Source: JACQWX01 sp041662295 (GTDB lineage Bacteria > Elusimicrobiota > Elusimicrobia > UBA1565 > UBA9628). From it: DNA of 6,673 nucleotides. Below, one piece after another: positions 1 through 4,933 of this stretch; position 1 is the first letter of the stretch; each line of letters starts with the position of its first letter. The stretch covers positions 1 to 6,673 of the forward strand of contig JBAZSR010000203.1 of assembly GCA_041662295.1 (NCBI GenBank). The letters are read 5' to 3'. The translations under genes and the position numbers were made by a program. Under the pieces are notes generated by a model. That model was given only the letters and a program-made list of their open reading frames with translations. It ran no database searches and was not told the DNA's origin.

Positions 1-142
1 CCTGGGCGCCGGCTATCTCGGGAAGGAAGGCCTCAAGGTCCTGCTCGAGCGGCCGGAGTACGACGCTACGCCCGCCATCCTGGAGACGCCTTGGGCGGAT
101 GGCTCCTACGCCAGGGACCTGGAGTTCCTCAAAGGGCTCTAG
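1..142 (+). CDS. nfo: Endonuclease IV (AP endonuclease), C-terminal fragment
   Basis: Only the last 46 codons are present, in the frame that begins at base 2 and ends with TAG at 140-142; the gene starts outside the window. The peptide has the pattern of the endonuclease IV C-terminus: a G-x-G-x-L-G turn (LGAGYLGKEG), a stretch ending in a 'RPEYDATPAILETP' segment, and a final helix 'YARDLEFLKGL'. In the family, the Glu of the I-L-E-T motif is one of the metal ligands of the trinuclear zinc site in the TIM barrel, and it is kept here. Endonuclease IV cuts the backbone 5' of abasic sites in cytoplasmic base-excision repair and needs no partner protein. The identification rests on a short tail, so another xylose isomerase-like TIM barrel protein is possible, but ILETP followed by a short terminal helix is typical of Nfo. 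It converges on the methyltransferase gene and shows no link to the downstream genes. Confidence 0.72.
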   Translation, partial: LGAGYLGKEGLKVLLERPEYDATPAILETPWADGSYARDLEFLKGL

Positions 143-210
143 CACGCGGTGCTGGCGGGTTCGCCATGGCCAGACCTTCCAAGAGTGCGGGAATCGCGCC
201 TCCGCGAGTG

Positions 211-225
211 CGGCCCGGAGGGCCG
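211..225 (+). terminator. Possible terminator hairpin after nfo
   Basis: CGGCCC (211-216), a GGA loop and GGGCCG (220-225) form a perfect 6-bp, all-G/C stem about 70 bases past the nfo stop. It is followed by ATATTTGG rather than a clean run of Ts, so it is a weak candidate for intrinsic termination and could simply be an RNA 3'-end stabilising hairpin. Confidence 0.3.
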
Positions 226-339
226 ATATTTGGCGGTCAACTGAAGATTTCAGGCTAGAGGTGTTGGAGTCGTAGGGTGTCGGAGCGCGATTTTCAGAAT
301 CTTCGTCGGGGGTTATGTCGCGATGGCCGGCAGGGGTCG

Positions 340-363
340 AAAACAGGGGTTTTGACCTGTTTT
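340..363. terminator. Possible bidirectional terminator hairpin
   Basis: AAAACAGG (340-347) and CCTGTTTT (356-363) are perfect inverted repeats around an 8-base loop. The arrangement of an A-tract, a G/C core and a T-tract reads the same on both strands, as expected for a terminator shared by converging genes. It lies 86 bases past the methyltransferase stop in that gene's direction. The G/C core is only 4 bp, so it would be weak. Confidence 0.35.
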
Positions 364-449
364 ATCGCTTGGATCGGGTTTGAATGCGACAAAACCTTCG
401 TCGAGATTTTTTGATTTCTCAGGAGTGGCCCTGGAGCTCCGGGCAAGGT

Positions 450-1493
450 TCAGACCGCCGCCGGTTTGAAGGCTTCCACGATGGAGTGCATCCCAGGGTC
501 CCGGTGGACCAGTCCCGCCTTCTTGAAGCCCGCGGCTGAGAGGTCCTCGCAAAACTCGCGGAGGCTGAAGACACCGCCCTTGTCAGTGCCGACGAGCATG
601 TTCACGCCGAAGAGCGCTCCGGACACGGGAGCTGTGTGGGAATCGTCCATGACCATGTCGCGGATGAGGATCCTCCCTCCTGGGACCAGGGCCTTGAAGA
701 CCTTCCGGTAGAGGGAGCGGTTCTCCTCCCTGGAGTTCTGGTGCGCGATGGCGCTCACCCACGCGAGGTCAGCGCCGGACGGCAGGGGGTCCTTCAGGTA
801 GTCCCCGGCAGCGAGTTTGACCCTGGCCATGAAGCCTGACGAGGCTAGGCGCTTGCGGGCCATGGCCGTCACCCGAGGAAGGTCGAAAAGGATGGCCCGG
901 GCCTTGGGCTGTCTGCGGAGGAACGCCATGGTCCAGGTGCCGGAGCCTCCGCCGATGTCGAGCAGGACCTTGAAGCGTCCTGGCCGAGCCTTGGCCGAGA
1001 CCATGTCCGCCACCGGTCCCGAGAAGCTGTGCATGGCTCCGATGAAGGACTCCCCGTCAACCTTGCGGCCAAGGATGCTCGGCCTGTCGGGTCCGGGCCG
1101 GCCGGTCTTCACCACGCGGCCGAGGTCTGCCCAGCGCCTCAGGCAGTTGGCCATGTGGCGCAGTCCGGGCCTGAGGGTCCTGGGCGCTCTTGCGGCGAGG
1201 GTCTCTCCCACGCCAGGCGCGCAGCGATATGCGCCCCCTGATTTGCGGAGCAATCCAAGGCCCGCCAGGGCGTCGAGGAGCGCAGTCGTGCCCCGGAGGT
1301 CGGCCCGGATGAGCCGGGCCGTCGCAGCCGCGGTCCGGGACCTCTCAAAGAGCGGGGTGAAGACGTCGAGCTCCGCGGCCGCGGCGAGCACGCAGGCGGG
1401 CTGGAACTGCCGGGCGAGCCCAGCCAGGGCTTCTGCTGTCCAGAGGGCTCGGGCCTTCGTTTCCCGGGCAGGGGCCTGCGTCCTGCGCGCCAT
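450..1493 (-). CDS. SAM-dependent O-methyltransferase, COMT-like (Methyltransf_2 type)
   Basis: The protein has 347 residues, a normal length for the two-domain class I small-molecule O-methyltransferases. Residues about 17-100 form the N-terminal dimerisation/winged-helix domain (AAAAELDVFTPLFE, then LLDALAGLGLLRKSGGAYRC). The Rossmann domain follows: motif I LLDIGGGSG around D179-G185, the acidic residue ending strand 2 in ILFDLP (D204), AAGDYL around G230-D231, and the LVPGGRILIRDMV strand. H251 in SAIAHQNSREEN sits where COMT enzymes carry the catalytic general-base His, though the usual following Asp-Trp is replaced by Gln-Asn. It should transfer a methyl group from SAM to a hydroxyl of a small molecule in the cytoplasm; the substrate is unknown. 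I chose ATG at 1493 because the family domain begins just after it; upstream sequence in this frame is only the shadow of the HD gene. It starts 5 bases after the HD gene's TGA with no good Shine-Dalgarno, suggesting translational coupling. Confidence 0.85.
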   Translation of the reverse strand: MARRTQAPARETKARALWTAEALAGLARQFQPACVLAAAAELDVFTPLFERSRTAAATARLIRADLRGTTALLDALAGLGLLRKSGGAYRCAPGVGETLAARAPRTLRPGLRHMANCLRRWADLGRVVKTGRPGPDRPSILGRKVDGESFIGAMHSFSGPVADMVSAKARPGRFKVLLDIGGGSGTWTMAFLRRQPKARAILFDLPRVTAMARKRLASSGFMARVKLAAGDYLKDPLPSGADLAWVSAIAHQNSREENRSLYRKVFKALVPGGRILIRDMVMDDSHTAPVSGALFGVNMLVGTDKGGVFSLREFCEDLSAAGFKKAGLVHRDPGMHSIVEAFKPAAV

Positions 1494-1498
1494 GGGCT

Positions 1499-2071
1499 TC
1501 AGAGCCCCAGGTCGGCCGAGATGCCGCGCATGGCCTCGACCGCCAGCACCGCGAAGTCGGGCAGGGGGATGCCCACGGTCTCGCACTCGCGGATGACGTC
1601 GCGGTTGACCGAGGCCGCGAAGAGCTTCTCCTTCATGCGCTTGACCACGGAGGTGGGCTTGACGCTGGCGAGCTTCTTGTCCGGATAGACGAGGGTCGTG
1701 GCCGTGACAAGCCCGGTGACGGTCTCCCCGGCGGCCAGGGCGTGGTGGAAGCGCTCGGTCCTCCGGGCGCCGGAGGACATCTCGTTGTGCATGCGGATGG
1801 CCTCGATGACGTCCTCGGGCACGCCCGCGGGCCGCAGGAGCTCGGCGGCCTTGGACCCGTGGACCGCGGGGTCGCCGTTCGTCATCTCCACGTCGATGTC
1901 GTGCAGGAGCCCGGCCAGGCCCCACTTGGCCTCGTCCTCGCCGAGCTTGCGGGCCATGGCCTTGAGCACGGCCTCGGAGGCGAGGCAGTGCTTGAGCATG
2001 TTCTCGTTCTTGACGTGCTGGCGCAGGAGGCTGAGCGCGGCTTCACGGCTGATGACGGTTCCAGGTTCCAT
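1499..2071 (-). CDS. HD-domain phosphohydrolase (HDIG-like)
   Basis: The protein has 190 residues and a single HD domain. Metal-binding candidates visible are H28 (LKHCLASE), the paired H57-D58 in LLHDIDVEM, H71 (AVHGSK) and H95 (RMHNEM). The C-terminal helices carry the phrase TLVYPDKKLASVKPTSVVKR and a terminal AVEAMRGISADLGL. This layout is familiar from small bacterial proteins annotated as HDIG-domain or putative metal-dependent phosphohydrolases; their substrates are mostly unknown, probably nucleotides or other phosphate esters. In many relatives the segment before 'TGL' contains an Asp (as in ADxLTG), whereas here it reads AAGETVTGL with Glu116, so the metal site may differ. No signal peptide or membrane segment is present, so it should be cytoplasmic. 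ATG 2071 is chosen because AAGGAG lies 5 bases upstream and the HD fold starts directly after it; the frame runs open further upstream but only into the promoter. It is the first gene of a likely operon with the methyltransferase. Confidence 0.85.
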   Translation of the reverse strand: MEPGTVISREAALSLLRQHVKNENMLKHCLASEAVLKAMARKLGEDEAKWGLAGLLHDIDVEMTNGDPAVHGSKAAELLRPAGVPEDVIEAIRMHNEMSSGARRTERFHHALAAGETVTGLVTATTLVYPDKKLASVKPTSVVKRMKEKLFAASVNRDVIRECETVGIPLPDFAVLAVEAMRGISADLGL

Positions 2072-2076
2072 GGTTT

Positions 2077-2082
2077 CTCCTT
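2077..2082 (-). promoter_or_regulatory. Shine-Dalgarno of the HD gene
   Basis: The minus strand reads AAGGAG followed by 5 bases and ATG. This fixes the HD start at 2071 and shows that the organism uses canonical ribosome binding sites, in contrast to the opposite gene at 2291, which has none. Confidence 0.75.
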
Positions 2083-2096
2083 GAAAGTCCGGGGAT

Positions 2097-2126
2097 ATTG
2101 TATCAAGAGCCGGCCAGAGGTGTCTT
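2097..2126 (-). promoter_or_regulatory. Candidate promoter of the HD-methyltransferase operon
   Basis: On the minus strand, AAGACA (2126-2121, four of six matches to the sigma70 -35), an 18-base spacer and TACAAT (2102-2097, five of six matches to the -10) precede the HD start. The predicted leader is about 20 bases and contains the AAGGAG site. The A/T-rich patch around the -10 stands out from its GC-rich surroundings. Confidence 0.45.
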
Positions 2127-2178
2127 GGCTTGGAGCTCTGGCGCGTCCCCATCGATGTCCGGGCTGGGCTGGAACCTG

Positions 2179-2225
2179 TTGGCCCATCCAGGCGTGGGCC
2201 CAAGTGCCATAAGCTCGTGGGCCCA
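2179..2225. repeat. Repeated TGGGCCCA palindrome and hairpin in the divergent gap
   Basis: The 10-base element CGTGGGCCCA occurs at 2193-2202 and again at 2216-2225, 23 bases apart; its core TGGGCCCA is a perfect palindrome. A related arm, TTGGCCCA at 2179-2186, can pair with TGGGCCCAA at 2195-2203, leaving one bulged C, to form a hairpin. It lies between the leftward promoter and the start of the 874-residue gene. A paired operator for a dimeric regulator is possible; a structured RNA is the alternative. No known regulator site is recognised. Confidence 0.4.
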
Positions 2226-2278
2226 TTACCTGGAAGCTCCTAGGTCCATGGATTCTATGGCGAATCCCTGAGACATCA

Positions 2279-2284
2279 TATGAT
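2279..2284 (+). promoter_or_regulatory. Possible -10 element next to the start of the exported AAA+ gene
   Basis: TATGAT matches five of six bases of the sigma70 -10. Its usual +1 would fall at about 2291, the A of the start codon, so a leaderless transcript is possible; the absence of a Shine-Dalgarno before 2291 fits. No convincing -35 is seen 16-18 bases upstream, so confidence is low. Confidence 0.25.
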
Positions 2285-2290
2285 TTTCCC

Positions 2291-4915
2291 ATGACTCAGA
2301 GACCCCTCTCACCCATCATCATTTCCCTGGCAGCGGTCCTCGCCCTCCAGCCTTTGGCGGCCTCGGCCGCGAATGTCACGGCGATCCGCCCCGTGAAGGC
2401 CGGCCCTTTCACGGGAATCGCCGGCGCGGGCTTGAGCAGTCTCTCCCAGCCCGGGTTCGGCGCTCCGGCGCCGGCTCTCCCGGCTCTCCAGGCCGCGCCG
2501 TCTCTAGGCGGCTTTGCCGCGCCCTCCCTGCTCTCCGTCCCCGCGGTCGCTCTGCCCGGCGCGGCTGTGCCGGCAATGGCGCAGGGACAGGCCGTCGCCG
2601 AGCCCGGCGCTCCTGAGGCGGCTGCTTCCGCGCTCTCCGAGGTCCGCGAGACCGCCCAGGCTCTCGCCGCGGGCCAGGAAAGCGGCAAGGACGCCGATGC
2701 CTCCAAGGTGCTCGACAAGGCCTTCGACGGCGCCAAGGCCGCGCCAGCCGGCTCCGGCTCCGAGGTCGAGGGCGCTTTCTCCCTCTCAGCGTCCGAATCC
2801 CATCTCGCCAAGCCCGCGGAAGCGGTCCTGCCCGTCATCGACCCCCAGTGGATGCCTGCCCAGCGGTCGCAAAGCCGCAGGCTGCGCTACCGGGTGACTG
2901 CCGGCGAGGTCAAGGAGCTCGGCGAAGACGTCAAGGTCGACGTCGCGGTCGAGGCCCTCGCGGTCCAGGCGGTCTCCGGCGTCTTCGCCGAAGGCCCGGC
3001 GATGGGCGGCCTGCAGGACAAGGTCTCGGAGAAGTCCTGGACCGTGCCTTCAGGCATCAAGTCCGCCGCCACCCTCCGGAAGTCCGGCAAGGAGGCCCTG
3101 GTCTGGCTCGACGAGCAGGGTGCCGTGCGCTTCCACCGATTCGACGAGGACAAGACCTACAGGGTCGAGGCCGGCAAGGTGGACCTCATCGCGGCCAGCG
3201 CGGACGGGGAGACCCTCCACGTGGTCAGCGGGGGGCTCATCAAGAAGTGGGACCTCCTCGAGGACGCTCCTCGCGACCATACCCTGACGGTCGGCGGCGC
3301 TCCCTACCTGGTCCAGGACGCGGTATCGCTCTCTGCCTTCACCCAGAAGGGCGACGACGGGGTCAAAGTCGTGACCAAGGCCGGCCGGGTCTACGCCACC
3401 GCAAAACGGGTCATCACCATGGCGCGCACGGACGAGATCGTGGACCTCCACGGCAATCTGGTCTCGGGCGTGGAGTCCGCGGGCAACGGGCTCTACCTGC
3501 GCAGGACCAGCGAGGGCACCATCCTCTACTCGGCCGCGGTGGACGGAGAGGAGTCCCTGCTCGAAGAGATCGGGACGCTCCCGTTCGACGCCAGGGCCGT
3601 GTCCCGCAGTCCCATCCGAGACGTGTACTTCGCGGTCTCGGAAGAGGGCCTTGTGGAGTACGAGGTCTCCAACAACCGGTACATGACCTTCAAGGTGCCC
3701 GGCCTCTCCGAGGCGCTCAGGTCCGGACCGGCAGGCTTGGACATGCGCTGGGACTCCATGAAGATCACGGCCGGCAGGAAAGTCTTCGAGGTCCAGGTCG
3801 CCCAAGCCCGGGAGTTCCTGGCTTCGCGGTCCGCCGAAATCCGGCTCTGGGCCCAGGCCAACCCCATGTACGTTGAGGGGGGCTACCTCCACATCGGGGA
3901 CTTCAAATTCAAGATCGCGGCCAAGACGCCGCAGGCCATGACGTGGAGGACCCCGCCGACCGGGCTTCAGAAGGCCTGGAACAAGGTCAAGAGTCTCTTC
4001 AGCAGGGGCATGCCCGAGGCCGTGGCCTCGCTGGGCATCAGCGAAAAGGACTGGATGGCCCTGAATCTGCCGTCGAACAAGCGGCTCATCTACGACACCT
4101 TGAAGGGCTTCACGCTCCACCAGCACATCCTCTACATCGGCGAGACCGGCGGGGGCAAGACCTGGATCGCGACCATGCTGGCGAAGCTCACCGGCAACGA
4201 GCTGTGGATGGTCTCGATGAACGAGTACACGCGGAACAAGGACTTGATCGCCCGCGAGACCTTCGGCGAGGAAGGCAAGAACCGGACAGGCCTGACCGCC
4301 TCGACCGTCCTGCGCTGGATGCAGGAGGGCGGCATCCTGGTCTTGGACGAGATGCACAAGCCCTTGGAGGGCATCGCGGTCTTGAACAACATCCTGCAGA
4401 ACGGCGAGTATCGGATGGCGGACGGCCGGACCATCAAGGTCGACAAGACCAAGTCCTGGGTGATCGGGACCATGAACCCGGTCAAGCCCCCGTACAAGGG
4501 CGAGCCCCCGTCGGGCGAGCTCTCGAGCCGCTTCGGGATGACGCTCGACGTCAAGTACCTGCCTCCTGACGAGGAGGAGGCGCTCTTGGGCATCTTCTTC
4601 GACAAGGTCTCCAAGGACATCATCCACAAGCTGGTGTCCATCGCCAATGACCTGCGGCGGATCTACCCCGAGATCCTGCCTCTCCCCATCGCTCCCCGGA
4701 CGCTCATGCACATCGTGGAGCACATCCAGAAGTTCCCGAACGACAACCTGGCGGACATCTTCACCAAGACCTACAACCCGAGTTCCATCGTGGAGGACCC
4801 GGCCATCGCCGAGGCCATCACCCGGGCGCTCCAGGCCCATGACCTGGCCGGCGCGGGCGCCAAGGCGGTCGAGCCCAAGGCTGAGAAGAAGGCCGACGAC
4901 GGGGTGCCGTTCTAA
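2291..4915 (+). CDS. Exported beta-propeller / MoxR-like AAA+ ATPase fusion (copy 1, complete)
   Basis: The protein has 874 residues. Residues 1-26 form a Sec signal peptide (polar MTQRPLSP, hydrophobic IIISLAAVLAL, then ASA cleavage site). An Ala/Pro/Ser-rich stretch extends to about 170. Residues about 268-522 show repeated beta-hairpin units of propeller type (GGLIKKWDLLED, EEGLVEYEV), perhaps six blades. A conserved block MYVEGGYLHIGDFKFKIA (526-543) and a basic amphipathic helix (KAWNKVKSLFSR) lead into an AAA+ module of AAA_5/MoxR type: Walker A GETGGGKT (617-624), Walker B ILVLDEMHK with D686-E687, sensor 1 TMNP (N729), arginine finger R747 in SSRFG, and sensor 2 R803 in APRTL. All catalytic residues are intact, so it should bind and hydrolyse ATP and remodel a partner protein. 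No second hydrophobic segment is seen, so the whole protein is predicted outside the inner membrane, which is hard to reconcile with an ATPase. The C-terminus is DDGVPF. ATG 2291 gives a full signal peptide but has no Shine-Dalgarno. Domains are secure; location, partner and role are unknown. Confidence 0.9.
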   Translation: MTQRPLSPIIISLAAVLALQPLAASAANVTAIRPVKAGPFTGIAGAGLSSLSQPGFGAPAPALPALQAAPSLGGFAAPSLLSVPAVALPGAAVPAMAQGQAVAEPGAPEAAASALSEVRETAQALAAGQESGKDADASKVLDKAFDGAKAAPAGSGSEVEGAFSLSASESHLAKPAEAVLPVIDPQWMPAQRSQSRRLRYRVTAGEVKELGEDVKVDVAVEALAVQAVSGVFAEGPAMGGLQDKVSEKSWTVPSGIKSAATLRKSGKEALVWLDEQGAVRFHRFDEDKTYRVEAGKVDLIAASADGETLHVVSGGLIKKWDLLEDAPRDHTLTVGGAPYLVQDAVSLSAFTQKGDDGVKVVTKAGRVYATAKRVITMARTDEIVDLHGNLVSGVESAGNGLYLRRTSEGTILYSAAVDGEESLLEEIGTLPFDARAVSRSPIRDVYFAVSEEGLVEYEVSNNRYMTFKVPGLSEALRSGPAGLDMRWDSMKITAGRKVFEVQVAQAREFLASRSAEIRLWAQANPMYVEGGYLHIGDFKFKIAAKTPQAMTWRTPPTGLQKAWNKVKSLFSRGMPEAVASLGISEKDWMALNLPSNKRLIYDTLKGFTLHQHILYIGETGGGKTWIATMLAKLTGNELWMVSMNEYTRNKDLIARETFGEEGKNRTGLTASTVLRWMQEGGILVLDEMHKPLEGIAVLNNILQNGEYRMADGRTIKVDKTKSWVIGTMNPVKPPYKGEPPSGELSSRFGMTLDVKYLPPDEEEALLGIFFDKVSKDIIHKLVSIANDLRRIYPEILPLPIAPRTLMHIVEHIQKFPNDNLADIFTKTYNPSSIVEDPAIAEAITRALQAHDLAGAGAKAVEPKAEKKADDGVPF
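4033..4123 (+). repeat. Near-identical tract shared with the downstream paralog (copy A)
   Basis: These 91 bases match 6583-6673 with three differences, and 4067-4123 match 6617-6673 with none. The tract encodes the entrance to the AAA+ domain, from GISEKDW to GFTLHQ, ending 11 residues before the Walker A glycine. Identity continues up to the window edge, so the true repeat may be longer. Confidence 0.9.
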
Positions 4916-4933
4916 AGGAAAGAGCCCACGAAC

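Larger units (their letters stand above)
143..449. other. Convergent intergenic gap, no gene seen
   Basis: This gap of 307 bases lies between the 3' ends of the nfo fragment and the leftward methyltransferase. No credible coding frame is present: the leftward open frame covering 313-552 is in another frame of the methyltransferase 3' end and has no domain character. The gap holds small hairpins: GCAC/GTGC at 142-152, GGCG/CGCC at 154-165, a GC-rich stem at 211-225 and an A/T-flanked stem at 340-363. A weak 4-bp stem (387-403) is followed by six Ts at 407-412. The part from about 240 to 420 is less GC-rich than the genes, as expected for a termination region serving both strands. Confidence 0.6.

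Noticed and set aside
154..165. tRNA-like T-loop sequence (GGGTTCGCC) after nfo
   Set aside because: No acceptor, D or anticodon stem can be built around it; it is only a short hairpin.
387..412. Stem followed by six Ts as an nfo terminator
   Set aside because: The stem is only 4 bp (CGAC/GTCG) with a 9-base loop and lies about 250 bases past the gene, so it is too weak to call separately.
313..552. Small leftward gene of 79 codons in the convergent gap
   Set aside because: More than a third of it overlaps the methyltransferase 3' end in another frame; composition is low in structure, and no ribosome site or family pattern is seen.
1494..1925. N-terminal extension of the methyltransferase by 144 codons
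   Set aside because: The added part is Arg/Gly/His-rich out-of-frame translation of the HD gene. The family domain begins right after ATG 1493.
2072..2203. N-terminal extension of the HD protein by 44 codons
   Set aside because: It covers the promoter and Shine-Dalgarno, has no family similarity, and ATG 2071 has AAGGAG 5 bases upstream.
2514..3876. Rightward open frames in a second frame inside the 874-residue gene
   Set aside because: They are Arg/Pro/Gly-rich shadow translations of the real frame; no motif continues across them and no frameshift is needed to explain the gene.
2291..4915. STAND/NACHT-type immune ATPase (WD40 plus NTPase)
   Set aside because: The order is reversed, the NTPase has AAA_5-type sensor 1, SSRFG finger and APRTL sensor 2 rather than STAND motifs, and no effector domain is visible; an export signal also argues against it.
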